Source of the DNA: Massospora cicadina
Lineage: Eukaryota > Entomophthoromycota > Entomophthoromycetes > Entomophthorales > Entomophthoraceae
Assembly (NCBI GenBank): GCA_022478985.1
Contig: JAKSZP010008018.1
Span: 112,551-176,550 of the forward strand
Length of the DNA stretch: 64,000 nt
Reading direction: 5' to 3'
Positions within the stretch are counted from its first letter, which is position 1, and the number at the start of each line of letters is the position of its first letter. The notes below the pieces were generated by a model. That model worked only from the letters and a program-made list of their open reading frames with translations, did not search any database and was not told where the DNA came from. Positions 33,841-46,620 of the stretch are shown one piece after another. The position numbers were made by a program, and so were the translations under genes.

Positions 33841-34900
33841 ATTTCATTTTTGAACCCATTTTAAATGAGGGACTGAGCTCTCTCAAAGATTTACTTTGTA
33901 TCCTAAATCCTAGAGCAAGAGAAGCACTAGTTGAATATGTTCATAATATGTTGGAGGCAGGGATGATCATTTCCTCTGAATCACCTGCTGCGTCCCATTT
34001 AATATGTTCCAAAGTCCAATGAAGATGTATGCCCTCATGTTGACTTTCATCAACTGAATTCAATAGATAATTTTAATCCTTATACCATGACATTTTTATA
34101 GAAGTTATTTTACCATTAGTAATGGAATGCTCAGTTTTTATAATCTTGACCTTGTTGATATATAAAACCAAATATCTATCCATTTTGACCAACAGATATA
34201 CACGGTATTTAGATGCCCTTTGGGAAACTTCAAAAATAAAGTCATGTTTTTGTGTTATGAAAAGCACCTACAGTTTTAAAAAGGACAAAATACCACATTC
34301 TGGAGTTCTTGTGGATGGTGCTACATTGGCTATATTGGATGATAAGTCAGTACTTTTATAAAACCCAGATAATCATCATATGATGCATGGCCAGTCTTTA
34401 AGCCTATCTCTATAAACAATTTTAGACTAAAGCCATCTAAATGCGAATCTTAAAGAATTCAATCATCTTGTTGGATAAAGTTTTGTTCCTCTAAAAAGGG
34501 TGCAAGTTTTAGACAAAATAAAGACTGTACATGAATGGTAAGTTCTAAAGAATTGAAAAGAATGTGGAGGTTCATGAGAACCAATGAATTATGGCGCTTA
34601 TACAAAGAGTTTCATATTTATCACTTCCACTTCTAAAAATTACAGGTATGATACTTTCAAAGTCAGGAAAGAAGAGAAAATAGCATTTAAGGCATTGGTA
34701 AAAATTTAGCTTAGGCGTCATTGTTGCTATATCCTAAAAATTTGAGACTTTTCATAGTTTAAATAGATTTTTAAATTTTGCAATTATAGCTGTCTTAAAT
34801 CAGATATATCAGGAAAAATTAAAACATAAAAGAATTCCCCAGCAGAAAAATTCTTACAGCTGAAACTTATTGCACTAATCTAAACTTAAGATCTTTCCTA
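33841..34900 (+). pseudogene. F: chromovirus-type RT and RNase H remnant
   Basis: Very AT-rich. Frames read FEPILNEGLSSLKDLL and ALVEYVHNMLEAGMIISSES near 33848-33995 (pre-RT and fingers of the Tf1/chromovirus type), VDFHQLNSIDN-like sequence near 34040, RMPFG near 34215, then DDKSVLL and the RLKPSKCES-type block near 34425-34450. RNase H follows as DFLNFAIIAVLNQ near 34765-34800. The order and spacing fit a Gypsy pol; nearly every block has a stop or shift. No LTR found. Confidence 0.6.
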
Positions 34901-36680
34901 GTCAAAAATAGTTAGATACTATTCATTTTGATGTGAATTAAATGAGTATGATCTTTAAAACGTTTTATTTAACTCTCATTCTTTATGACATACAGGATGT
35001 ATATTTTATGATTTTATATTACAGAGGGAGATAATGTAAGGTTTATAGTTTCTAATTCTATTACAGAACAGGGTGTCAAACACTGAATAAAATATTTTTC
35101 CTAGAAAAGCCATTTTTGTTTAAATGAACATTACTTGTTGTTCTTTGGGGAACTTATCTGCTCTTATTTCACAGAAAATTGCTTTATTTGAAATTTAATA
35201 ACTTTCAGTACTCAGAGTTAAAATTAAGATTTATATAACAAGAAGAAACCTTATTTATTTTCATGGGTATAAAAGAAATATATGTAGTCTACATATAGCC
35301 TATTTTTTATTTGTTATATCCCCTTTAAACATAATTCTTGGACTATGAGAAATATAGAAAAAAATTAAGAAAGAGAAGCTTTTAAGTATTTAAAGACAAA
35401 GTTTTTCCATATATGTGATGCTGAAGTTAAGAGGGATTTTTAATGGACTAAAGTTATGAACCAATTTAAAGATGAAACATTTAATGGAGTCATTAAATGA
35501 AATGAAAAGTCTCTTGGGAACCCTTTAAACTGTTTATAATAATTTTTGATAAATCAAAGAGCTTAAGTCTAAACTCTAGATGTAAAGGACTTCTGAGGAA
35601 TTATCAAGAGTTAGGTTGTGAAACATCTCTAAAGATCCACTTTCTTACACTCTCATCTTGATTTCTTTCCAAACAATTATGGGGCTTTGAGTGAAAGAGA
35701 GATAGCACTTTCAAAAAGATATTTGAGCGATGGAAAGAAAGTATCAGGGCAAGTGGAGCACATCTATGATTACAGTATATTGTTGGAATGTTATTAGAGA
35801 TGCCCCAGAAGTAGATTACAGATAAAAACAAAAAATACAGAAACTTTATAAGGAATAGTTAATTAGAAGGAGTTTTTATGGAAGAGTTCTGTAAATACAT
35901 ATATACACAAGATTTTCTAATAAAAATTTAAAAAGATTTTTAGATTATCAAAAATAGTTCTCAACCCCAGTATGATTAGGATTGAATGTCTTTATAGTGA
36001 TAAAATAGTCTCAGTCTTTTTGTAGACTTATGTAATTGTAAAACTAAAACCTTCATAATTATTTACTTAAACTATTTCATTGAACTTAATAAACAATCCC
36101 TATTATCTCATAGCTTAGAGAATTGCATTTGTCAAGGTATTGGGAGGAAATAATAATCCTGATAATTCATCTCCCTTATATAACCTAACTTATTAGCTCA
36201 CCTCATTAGATTTATGGGTTTCTTTTTAAAATTGAGTGTTTTTTCTATCATAATGAGCTTATATTTAAACTCTCCTTGCTAAGGGAGAGATTAGTTCATT
36301 CTTTAGACCTTCTTTACATTAAACTTAAATCACCATTTAAATTATAAGATCAGTGGTTGGCTAACTGAGGTTAGCTAGGGGTTTGTTGATTGAAGTAAAA
36401 TTTTATATCATTATTGTATTGGGGGTGACTTTAAGGTTTATATATCAAGATTGGCACCTGTTTGATATTACTGTAGTATATCTTTTTAAGGGGTTAAAGT
36501 TTATTTTCTTATTTTTGATGCTTCTAGTTTCTTACTATGCATTAACTTATTGGTGCTTTGAAATATAGTGTGCTCATCTTAGATAGTGAGGTAGGCGTAT
36601 AGTTAGAAAATCAGTATCCTGATCCTAATGTGGAAAAGCAAGAGTTAGTTGCTTTTTTAGTTTAATTTTTGTCATACCCA
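34901..36680. other. AT-rich stretch without recognisable genes
   Basis: About 1.8 kb of very AT-rich sequence. The left part may be decayed F pol continuing into integrase; I found no motif to prove it. Scattered frames under 62 codons look random. Confidence 0.4.
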
Positions 36681-36689
36681 CATGAAACA

Positions 36690-37000
36690 AATTATATTTT
36701 TCTCACCCTCTCTCAGAACATAATTTAGAATCAGTATTGACTATATGGTATCAAAAAGATGAGTTTTATCATAGATTCAATTCTTTTCAACCTATTGCTA
36801 CCAAATAGAGTATAAGACCTCCCTTTGATGACTGCTATTTTTTTTAATATACAATGATATAGTTCTAGGGTTTTTTTTGATTATATCCTGAACAAACTTA
36901 GACTCCTAAAGATTTATCTATAAGACTATCCAAATCACAACAATACTTGGGTTTATAAATTAAAATATGATTATAATTGACTATTTTAGCTTGGGATTTT
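36690..37000 (+). pseudogene. F2: possible second RT palm fragment
   Basis: Around 36850-36965 frames resemble a palm region: a YxDI block (YNDIVLG), then NKLRLLKIYL and RLSKSQQYLG, comparable to the KLSKCEFYLG-like stretch after YLDD in chromoviruses. It could be part of another copy of F. Weak evidence because of AT richness. Confidence 0.3.
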
Positions 37001-37559
37001 GATAGATGTCCATTGATAAGTTGAAAAGAAATTAAATTTGTCAAATTAATTAAAGGACCAACAATTTACTTATCCAAATGCTCTATTAATTATCAAAAAA
37101 TCACTTCATCTAATATATTTTATATGTAATGTTTATGTATAATTTTAATTTTTCAAAAACTAAAATATGTTTGTTCTCCTATTATATATAATATCTGTGC
37201 AAAGTTTTTTGAACTTAATCTAGCAGTTTAGGATGAGATGCAGAGCATATATAAGCACATAACCACATACATACAATAATTCTTACTTATAATAAGATTA
37301 AAATTTTATTTTTTTCTTGTTAGCATCACTAAATTGCAATAAAATATTCTAATATGCCTAATCACTCACTCTCTCAATTCACCCGCTTTCAGTAAAATCT
37401 TAGTTTTATATTTTTTTAAAACAGCTCCGCTTATTGTTGAACATCTATGTTTTAACTATGTTAACAAGAAAAACGCCCGCTGTCCCCCCATGGGACAGTG
37501 GCACGTTAAGACCTAATGTTATTTGACCATTGCCAAAACGTGACAGTCTGACTCTTTTA
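37001..37559. other. AT-rich interval before D2
   Basis: No coding frame, no repeat seen. GC content rises sharply near 37470 where D2-related sequence begins. Confidence 0.3.
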
Positions 37560-37573
37560 GCCCTCCTAACTCT

Positions 37574-38060
37574 TTGTGTCTCTTTGTCCCACCTAAGGAC
37601 TTAGCTTTGCACCCCACTCAAACTCAGGTGGTGCCTTATTTCTCCTTGTGCTCCCCTGGAGCAAACTGTGTTTCAGCCTTCAAAGTTAAAGATGACATGA
37701 TGTTCCCATATTCAGATAAACAAAAATCTGAATTAGACCAGGCTTTTATGCAGCTTGCCAGATTCATTGACTTCCACTCCTTTAAGGGGTATTCTGATAT
37801 CAGCTTTTTGAGTGAAGCTGGCGCTGCAGTGGCAGCTACCATTCCCCTAGTATTCCAGAGCACCCCTCCCAACCAATTGTACCTAGTTGCCCACTGATAC
37901 CACTCTTATGGTTCAGTTTGCAGGCCTACCTACTCACATCCTACCAGATCTTTTAGATAAAGAGATTATCAATGGATTATCAGAATATGGTTTGACCCCA
38001 TACTGAGATTTGTGGTTCTCAAGGAAGCCAACTGTCTTGTGGGCCTATCAAGGTTATATG
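37574..38060 (+). pseudogene. D2 gag, capsid-like segment
   Basis: A 107-codon open frame (37574-37897) with ELDQAFMQLARFIDFHSF and SEAGAAVAATIPLVF. It aligns with D1 13722-13949 at protein level, with conservation of FPY, ALMQ, FINF/FIDF and the EA-AA-TIP block. Function not recognised beyond being part of gag upstream of the zinc knuckle. Confidence 0.55.
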
Positions 38061-38064
38061 ACAT

Positions 38065-38905
38065 AATTGTGGGGACATATTATGGCCAAAAGATCTGAGC
38101 GAGAGGAGGCCAAGGGGATCAAGATAATGAGCATGCCTGACCTGAAGTACACCATGGACCAACTCTGGGTAAGGGCAAAATTATACCCAAGTTGATTCTG
38201 GGTGTGCGTGTGATAGTCATGGGAATGATACATCCTTGGTTTTGAAGCGCACCAGTTATTTTTTATATTACGATGGGACACTATGTTTGCCTGAAAATGG
38301 GGATTTTAGTCTCATTCAGGTTACCATTTTGCCAATTCTGGCAAAATATAGTTTCAGTCAATCAACCGGTTTGTGAGATTACTTGAGCTATGTTAAATCA
38401 ATGGATGGTAGTTTGCGTTTATTAATTGATTGGGCGCAGTGCCAATACTAATGGTCAATAATACCCCTATATTCTTTAAAAGTAATGTATTAAGACCAAC
38501 CTTCTTTGTTGGTTGACTGGTTTAGATAAAGACCATAGTTATAGCTTATCAGAGTGTTTTTGGTTTGCCATTTTCGCAGACCTCCTAGAGAAAGTCTCTA
38601 GTATGTAGGTCATTTTATTTTCTCTAAATTAGCAATGGATTATAATTCCCCTTGGGAAAGCCTGGAACCCTCCAAATTGAAACGACCAAGAACCCTGATA
38701 CTGATCTGCACTTGGATATGGACTCACACCTGATTCCTACTAATTCCCACATTTTTGGTTCATTTAGTAATTTACTCAATTTTGTACACCCTCTCCTTGG
38801 GTCCCTTGTGTACTAAAACCTTTCGTGGTGCCCTCTTTCATTTGCTGTTAGCATCTTGTTCCCTGGTTGTGTGGTTGTGCATTCTGCAACACCTCTCAGA
38901 AAGTA
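38065..38905 (+). repeat. Solo LTR of a G-like chromovirus
   Basis: Related to the G LTRs (56055-56907, 61159-62012). Shared elements: the PDLKYTMDQLWV frame near 38132-38170, matching PDLKHTIDQRWV of G; an LKRTSYF frame near 38238; the AAGACCAACCTTC-TTGG block near 38490; and the CTTGTTCCCTGG block near 38855. It interrupts D2 gag and has no internal region, so it is a solo LTR left by recombination. Ends approximate. Confidence 0.7.
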
Positions 38906-38909
38906 GTGA

Positions 38910-40010
38910 GTTCCAGATACTCTCTTTACAGGGCCATTACACCTTTGCAAATATATGCTCAGTTACAATGGACTTCGCCCTCTCAATTACCCCTCTGCAT
39001 ATTATCCCTTCTGTCCCTATGTCCTTTCTGGGCCCTTGTGGATGTAGGGCAAACCACCTATCATATGATTCTGAACTGGACCATTTAAAATGGTGCTGCC
39101 TATCTATCACCTAAGCCATGACCCCACACCTGACTCCTCTGAAGATAACCACTCACCAACCTGATTAATTTTTAAATGGGGAATTTACTCTCTAATCCTC
39201 AACCAAGTTGGTAGCTGCAGCTGGCATTTGTTCACACAATCAGGAGCCCTATCACTAAGACTCTTTTCCTGAACCAACCAATCAGGAATCAAATTTGTAC
39301 ACCAGTAAATTTTTATTTTCTCCTCCCAGCCACCCACACCAGCCCCCCATATGCTGCTAATCCAATATGATTCAGCCAAATTCTATGAAACTACTTGGTT
39401 AATGTTGATGAATCGAGTAAAACTATTTCTAAAAAATAGTCTGGGCCTCTGTCCTCTGAATTGTACCTCAACCCTGGTTATGTGCCCTAATTTCCAGCTC
39501 AGAATATGCCTTTGCTCTGACGCCACTCATTTAAAAATGGCCATCATCTCACTGAAAATGCAGTAGCTCCTTTGAAAGTCGCCCTTTCCATAAGCCATTG
39601 AAAAACCAGTTGAAGTTTTGGCTTCATGACTGCCATTTCCTGTCCTCTCTATCACCATGCTTCTCAAACACAAACAAGCACCTTCACTCCTACCAGGTAG
39701 CACATAAAGCAGTTCAAAAAGTTGCATCAATCGCAATGTTCAGCCCAAAGACCTGCATCACCTACAGCAATATTGCTGCCCTAGCCACCCTCCATGATAT
39801 ACACACTTGCAGCTGAGAAAGTTCTTACCAACTACATCTCCACACTCCTCATTGCACACATTGAGATTCATGTGCTTCTCTGCTACCCTGACCCCACTTT
39901 CACAATGTGGCCACACCCGTGCTATAGACTTTATGCCATTAAATATCTCCCCAGATGAAGATAAAGAGCCTCTCAAACCCTTTCACCCTCTGCCATAGTT
40001 GTAGATTGGT
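38910..40010 (+). pseudogene. D2 gag, zinc-knuckle region and C-terminal part
   Basis: Aligns with D1 14150-14440 and 23000-23700. The knuckle position near 39055-39100 reads YDSELDHLKWCC, so three of four metal ligands are gone while LDH is kept. AHKAVQKV near 39705 and PDEDKEPLKPFHPLP near 39955-39998 match D1's QVAHKAVQKV and acidic-proline tail. Confidence 0.5.
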
Positions 40011-40128
40011 TTCCAAATTAGCTTGGTTGGTTTTTTGTTTATTCGCAAACTAGTTTTAGGTGATTCATCCATCACATTTTAACTTTTTATTTTATTATGA
40101 TTTTTTTTGGCTCTTTCAAGCTTCAGTG
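40011..40128 (+). other. D2 T-rich spacer to the A2 insertion point
   Basis: T-rich tract equivalent to D1 23725-23850, ending at GCTTCAGTG just before the A2 target duplication. Confidence 0.5.
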
Positions 40129-40133
40129 ATGTT

Positions 40134-40627
40134 TTTATAAAACCGGTGGTATTCAAGAGATAAGCCAAAGGATTTTGCACAGGGTTCAACCCACTAAGCA
40201 ATTAGGACCAACTATATGATGATTGTCATTTTTGAACAGCAGAATAAACTATAAACTTTATGGAGCACTTGAACCCACAACAATCTTTTATTTTACTATA
40301 ATAAATACAGCGGATCCTCGCTGTTCCACTCACTCTAAACTATTAACAACCTACTTTCTCAATCATCTCATCTAACTTATATTGTAGCGACTTCAGATGA
40401 TACCACTTCCATAGCTTAGTAATTCAATTCGCCATATCTAATTGGTTCCATCAATTCTTCATTTTTTAATTTCACAATCACCTAATTTGAGGCGATTTCT
40501 CAACAACCTAATATTGCCTCATTTCAAAGCGCTCAAAAAACCATAACTCATAACAAACTTAGCAGATTCTATCCATTCTGCCATATTGTCTTAGGGCTCA
40601 TCGTCCAGTCATATCATAATCACGACA
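40134..40627 (-). repeat. A2 3' LTR
   Basis: About 494 bp, direct repeat of 46916-47412. A plus-strand C-run at 40629-40641 (minus-strand AAGGGGGG) directly inside is the polypurine tract that primes plus-strand DNA. Confidence 0.9.
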
Positions 40628-40639
40628 TTACCCCCCTTG

Positions 40640-41900
40640 ACTGGATGATCTGACCCTATTGCTTATACGCCCAGAGGAACTTGGCGTGCACTTGGTTGAT
40701 GATCCAACCACATGCGGGGTCCTTGATAGTATATGCATCCATACTTGTCTTCTCAATAACTTCAAATTACCAATCCAGATAATGGCCAACTTGTGCTTCC
40801 ACCCAAAGCCATGTTGATCATGGAATAGAACCATGTCTCCATATTTGAACTTGGCTTTCCTGTACGCCATACCTGATCAGCATCTTGAGTCTTAATCTAC
40901 TTAGCTAAACTGAACGAGTATGCTTCAGTTTGCAATTTGATTAAGGTGTCAGCTAGAGTCATCAAATAACGTTGGGGGATCCATTCCGCCAGTATCTTCT
41001 ACACAGGAGTATAGCAGCGCTGGAAGGGCAGGGTGTCATTCATATAGTAATTGGAAGGGACTTTTCCCTGTGGCGGAATGATAACTGATATTATAAGCGA
41101 AAATAGTGGTGGACAAAAGAGAACTTTAATCTGATGGTCAATCTGCTACTAATTTATGGATTATATTCACTAAGGTCCCATTGACCCGCTCAACCATTCC
41201 GTTAGACTCAGGGTGCTATGGGGTTGTCAAAACCCTTTGGATGGCTATTAGCTCATTAAGCTTTGGGAGGATGTGGGAAGTGGAGGTAGTTCCATCATCA
41301 GTAAGGAGGAATTGAGGGCAGCCGTGCTGCTGTTGAATGATGCATTCCATTATGAATTTGGCCACTGTGACTGCCCCTAAATCTCGTATTGCCATGGCTT
41401 CAACCCACTGGGTTAAGTGGTCAATTGCCACCAGAAATTACTTGGACCAGTTAGATCCCATTGGCAGAGAGCTGAAAAAAGCAAGGGAAACCGTATGCTA
41501 AGCAAAGTGTGGCTTCAATAACTAGTATAAGTTTTCTTGTGGAAAGGCTTTTCCACTTGGCACTGGTGACAGGAGGAGATAATATCAAGCACATCAAAGT
41601 TCATGCTTTCCTAGTAATATCAGGCCACAATAAATCCATGGTCTTTCATACTCCACCATGCCCAACGGCCCTATGTGCACTCATGATTACAGTTGGCCGG
41701 CGCAAGGTCTTGGGATATTCACAGGAGTGACCCCTATCCGCTTATATAATTCCCCAATTTTCTGGAACGTATTGGCCCTTATTCCATCCAATACATTGAT
41801 GACTGGAGGCGGTTCATCGCTGTACTTTCCACTAAGCATCTTATCAAACATTTATATCACTCAGATCTGCTGTAACTGCAATCATGGGTAATCTTGATAA
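40640..41900 (-). pseudogene. A2 integrase remnant
   Basis: Right to left: core with AIDHLTQWVEAMAI near 41385-41430 and FLLTDDGTTSTSHILPKLNE near 41260-41320 (second Asp kept), then ESNGMVERVNGTL-type sequence near 41160-41215 with the catalytic Glu kept. The C-terminal tail at 40628-40870 reads KFKYGDMVLFHDQHGFGWKH and then WIGNLKLLRR, the GPF/Y position. Stops and shifts throughout. Confidence 0.85.
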
Positions 41901-41904
41901 ACAA

Positions 41905-42335
41905 TTAGTATTCTGGTTTTGCTCCAGGTTGGTGAAGAATTTTGAAATTGTATGCCTGCAATTTAAGAGCCCACCAGGCCAGACGCCCTTCAGACTCTTT
42001 AAGATTCTGTAACCAGCGTAATGAGGCATGATCCGTTACAACTTTTAATTTCACCACATTCAAAACACCTGAAACTTCTTATAGGCGTAGATCACCGCTA
42101 AGCACTCTCACTCAGTTATGGTAGAATTGCGCATATGGATGTTTAAGCTACAACTGCAGTATGCTACGGGGGTGCTCTTCTCATTTTCACATCTTTTTGG
42201 GATAGGACTTCCCCCACAGCAGAAAGGGATGCATCCGTCTGAACAATAAACTCTTTTTTCAAAATTGTGATAGTGTAACACCAGCGCACTGGTCAACGCC
42301 ATTCAGAGCATATCAAAAGCACGTTGCTGACGTTC
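41905..42335 (-). pseudogene. A2 RNase H remnant
   Basis: Aligns with A1 200-640: the TDAS block near 42225-42245, HPVAYCSCSLN near 42140-42190 and the TDHASLRWLQN block near 42005-42050, then NCLSRLPM near 41870. Frames shifted in several places. Confidence 0.8.
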
Positions 42336-42339
42336 CATC

Positions 42340-42819
42340 CATTTTTATATGGTGTTCTTTCTTAATAACTTAAATAGTGGGCCCCAATACAGCTGAAGTT
42401 ATGGATGTAACGCAGGTAATATCCGACCATTCCCAGAAATACCTGTATATCCCACTTGCTGTTGGGTGGAGTCATTTTTCAAATAGCTTCCACCTTGGCC
42501 ATTTGAGTTCTCAGCCCCATGGCATCAACCATGAACCCCAGGCACTCCATCTGGTCCTTAAAGAAATGGCATGAGAGGTTTGATCTTGATGTTGGCCTCA
42601 TCAAGCTGGCAGAATACTGCTTCTAAATGGTCAAGGTGTTCAGAGAAGGTTTGGGAGAAAACATTAATGTCATTGAGGTACAAGGATGTACAATATTTTT
42701 AGGTCCCCAAGGATAGTGTCCATCGCCCATTGAAATGTAGCTGGGGCAATACACAGCCCTTGCGGCATCCAGGTTGTCTGTAAAAGACCTTTGGATGTGA
42801 TTACAGCGCACTTCTCCTG
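42340..42819 (-). pseudogene. A2 reverse transcriptase, C-terminal part (after insertion K)
   Basis: Right to left: EQEKCAVITSKGLLQTTWMP, CIAPATFQWAMDTILGDLK, then a palm motif at 42669-42680 that reads YLND instead of YLDD, so the catalytic pair is broken. The connection near 42480-42560 (MVDAMGL, KVEAI) matches A1. Continues at 44199 on the other side of K. Confidence 0.85.
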
Positions 42820-42824
42820 CTCCG

Positions 42825-44193
42825 TGTAAGCCTTGGGGAACATCCTTTGGCTCTTGATCAGGTCATCTTCCTGTTCCTGAATAAAAAGACACCAAAGAGG
42901 ATGGCGGTACCTCTCATCACTCAGGGTGATCTGGCTCACGTGGTAGATGAGCGATGGGTGATGGCCCTTCCACTTCAGATCCCACCCCCAATACCCACAC
43001 TCACCTTGGCAGAACTGTTGCAGGAATTAGTGAAATCTGTGCCAATATTACCAAATTGAAATTGGCCAGATCTAATTTGGGTGGTAATCTGGCTGATGGC
43101 CAAAATTTGAATGGCTGTAAAAGCATGAAGAATGAGTTATTGGGTGGATCGCCCAGAGGCTCCAAATTAATCACTAAACCAGTAGAATAAATATCGGGCG
43201 CTATCAATGAGGGTTCAAAGCCCTCTGATAGTAATTCAGGTGTTATGCCCAATGTGCTGCTGTTGACCGAACAAATGGTTAAACAACTGAGCGTGGGCGG
43301 GTTGGCTGTCCCAAACCTGTTCCCAACCAAATGGACCCATCCCTATATGGGATGACCTTGGGGGATTCCTGTCACTTGTCAGGCCAAACGTTGTCTTACA
43401 AACCATTGGAAACATAGTCAAGCCTTGATTCAGACATTTGAGGTCAAACTAAGAGACTTGGCCCACCACCAAATTTTGTGATGTCAGTTCCCAAAGAATA
43501 AACCCGCCCATTCCCAAACAGTTCACCAGTTAGGTCAAATTTGTGGGACCTAACCCCGTCTGTCACTACCCAATCAACCACTATTTAATCAGTTGCATGG
43601 CACTGAGAAAATTGTTGGTTGATTTTCTTCCTTTCCTTTCCAAATAAAATTTTTAACAAAAAAAACCAAATTTTATTTCCCTTTCCAACCACATTTCAAA
43701 TGGTATTTCCCTGGTGGCCCATCGCCCCACACTCCGGGTGGGCTTTACCAATTCTTTTTGGTCACTATGGCTCCCTTCATCACCAATTGGGTCCAGCGAG
43801 TCCAATATTTTTGGCTCCACTACCCCGCTTTTATGAACTTCTGGCAGCAGTACATGGGGATCTTATGGCCCTATGTCCATCAATAGAAAAAAAGAATCCA
43901 TCTCCTTGTCGCCCCCAATGAGATGGCCTCACATGCCAAGGATCTCGTCAAAACTATTACAGTAATCCCATCTCCTGCAGCTAGAAACACTAAGTTGGGA
44001 ATAGGTTCAGTATGGTTTGTCATCGGGATACTCCTCACCTTGCTGTTGCACCACCATTTTGTGGTATCACATTTCCCAGCTCCATATCAAGTCATATGGT
44101 CAGCAATGCCTCTGGCATTCTGGCTTACTTTTTAAATGCTCATTCATCCCGACTGGCAGGTTGGTCTAAACTTCTTCTGCCATTTCCATGACA
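42825..44193 (+). mobile_element. Insertion K: LTR-like element with 5-bp target duplication
   Basis: 1369 bp starting TGTAAGCC and ending CATGACA, flanked by a perfect duplication CTCCG (42820-42824, 44194-44198); the empty site is seen in A1 near 1140. TG...CA ends, 5-bp duplication, AATAAA near 43645 and no pol make it a solo LTR or a small LTR-type element. A frame at 42847-43059 contains LITQGDLAHVVDERWV, related to a frame in G LTRs. Another open stretch (43190-43340) includes MPNVLLLTEQMVKQLSVGGL. A diverged copy is at 28300-29225. Confidence 0.8.
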
Positions 44194-44198
44194 CTCCG

Positions 44199-44560
44199 CT
44201 AGTGGCAACTCGATTTGCCAGTAGCCCAAGATCAGGTCCATTAAGGAGAAATAAAGAGCTTCTCTAGCCAATCCAAGGCATCATAAATCTGCAGTAAGGG
44301 ATATGAGTCCTTTTTAATGATGCTGTTGAGCTTTTGGTAGTCAATTATTACATTGTTAGTACCATCCTTTTTTTACAACAAAAACAGGAGAAGTCTATGG
44401 ACTCTTCGATGGTTCAAGCATCCCTTGCGCTAGTAGCTTGTCAATTTACTTGGTTACTACTTCTTCCACCACCCTTGATTGGCAGATCGGCCTAGACCTG
44501 ATGGGAGGATGATCTCCAGTGTGTCCAGCCTATGAACCACCCCCCATGCGCATCCTAAAG
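44199..44560 (-). pseudogene. A2 reverse transcriptase, N-terminal part
   Basis: Aligns with A1 1140-1480: the S-G-Y-W-Q block near 44200-44230, KDSYPLLQ-IDD near 44275-44310, and the KKK-G and SPWAS region near 44370-44410. Separated from the rest of RT by insertion K. Confidence 0.85.
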
Positions 44561-44586
44561 CATGGACGTCAACAGCAAAAATATCT

Positions 44587-45470
44587 TTATATTTTTAATA
44601 AAACGATCGCTTGATCCTTCTGTGGTTCTGACAACCCCATTGATTCATCATGCGATACAAATGCCATTACACTGAGCTGTGGTTCAAAAGGCAGACAAAT
44701 TTCCTCCAGCGACCTGAACTCACATACCAAAAGAACCTCCATAACGGGGATTAATTGTAAATACACCACTATTTGGTGGTGGCGGATTTGTATTGGTACC
44801 ATTTGTAGATTTGCAAGTAAAACTTTAATTTCCCCATGACCTAGTAATACAATGCCTAGGGCTACGTGGGCTCAAACTGCAATTGCTGATACAGCACAAT
44901 AACTTCCCCATAAAGCCCATCTAGAACTTCAATCACAAAGTCAGTGCTCACTATAACTTGATGCCCAGATGGAATAGATATAGGTCCAGCAGCTCTGAGC
45001 GGCATCCCTTTATATTCATAAATCTGTTGGGGAAGGGCCCAGGTTTTGCCCTTTAATAAATGGTAGCGCACTGGGATTACTCCGTTGCTATAAGCTTGAT
45101 TGATATTCCCCCATATGCACTGGATCATTTGGCGCTCCGCTAGAGGTGAAGTGAATTAGGATTCGCTGACCCAGTATCTCAAAAGACCCGTCTGACATAT
45201 CAATGACATCCCCATAGTATTGCAAGAAGGCAGTTCCAATTAACAGATCATAATTGCTATCTGGTAACACTATAGCTGGGGGCTACCATGACAATGGAAC
45301 CAAACCGCAACAGAAGCGCACTGTATGCTCCCTCAGAGACCGTATTTTCCGCTCCAGCAGTTCTGTAGACCATTCGATGTTTCACATCCAGTTTGAATGC
45401 CAACCTGGCCACCAATTTGGTGGAGACTATATTGATGGTGGCACTGGTATCTATGATGGCATGGACTCAG
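44587..45470 (-). pseudogene. A2 protease and spacer
   Basis: The active-site block near 45430-45465 reads AIIDTSATINI: the D-T-G-A of A1 is D-T-S-A here (45440-45451). The spacer (45128-44862, 44802-44587) aligns with A1 1572-2024, for example YGEVIVLYQQLQFEP against the A1 frame. No further domain recognised. Confidence 0.7.
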
Positions 45471-45499
45471 GTTTTAGCTACAACCAGGTCACAGTAAGT

Positions 45500-46620
45500 A
45501 CATTTGGAGTAAGATGCGTCTCAACTGTTTATAACAAGGACATTTAAAGAGCTCTTTTCCAAGGAAACATGCAATCCCCTACCAATTATGGGGTATTTTT
45601 TTATAATTCTGTTGACCGGAAGAGCGACGCTTACTGCTTGCAAGAAAGGTGCATTTGAGGAGGGGTCTACCTTTTCAGGGGAAACTTGGTCAAACATTTG
45701 GCAAGCATACGGCTCAACCTGTATCTGAGGCCCCTCTTCTGCCATAGCCGCAGACTGCACTCATGTTAAAACATTCACCCCCCAACTGGCTGCTGATATA
45801 AAACTGACTCATTGTGTAAGGTAACTTCCGCTGAATATTCTAAATTGGGTTCAGATGGGACGTTTGGGTTTGGTATAGCAGAGGTAGAGAGTCCCATCTC
45901 TACTCCACTCTGACTTTTCCTGGCAGTATAGTTCCAGGTGTACACAAGAGACCTGTTGATTGGGGCACCACCGTGCCAGATGCTCTTGTTGACTGCATTT
46001 GAAACAGCTGACCCCATAGGGCCCACGTCCCTGATTTATGTGAAACAAGCACGTCAAGAGTTGGTCTGAAGTGATCAGCGTAAACAGGTTTAGGGCGATA
46101 GTTGGGCCAGTGATGATAAGCAGGTATGGGGCGTACATTTAACTGCTGAATATCTTGGTGGAATCTGAACTGGACAGACAAAGTTACACATGTAAGATGA
46201 TTCAGCGGTGGTAGCAGGATGATTCCGCTCTGTATGAGGTGGTGGGAAGTTGGCTGATATACAGTGCAAAAACTGAACAATTTTTAAGCAAAGGTACATC
46301 TTTGTCCAACATTGGGGTCATAACGTTATATAACTCACGGTATGGCTTCACAGCGGAAGTCATTGCAATACACACATAAGATTCAGATAAAATGCTGGCC
46401 CCAATCAGCATGTGAGCTTTTGCCATAAATCTCTCAGCAAACATGGTGAGGGTCTCATTCCACTTTAACCAATAGTCAAAAACTTGGACTTCCACTGTGA
46501 CATCTTTGCAGATCTGCCAAACCACCGCAACACTGTTTCTTTGACTTATTGGTATGTAAACGAACTTCCTGAAAGGTAACAGATGACTGGATCAGCACTT
46601 CTGACATCCAAGGTAGAAAT
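45500..46620 (-). pseudogene. A2 gag with intact CCHC zinc knuckle
   Basis: The knuckle CFKCSQQEHLARWC (C-X2-C-X4-H-X4-C) is complete at 45965-46006, in the frame 46138-45851. Upstream (right) is a capsid-like segment with NETLTMFAERFMAKAHMLIG near 46395-46465. Downstream of the knuckle the frame leads toward protease with shifts. RNA-binding nucleocapsid role by family. Confidence 0.8.
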
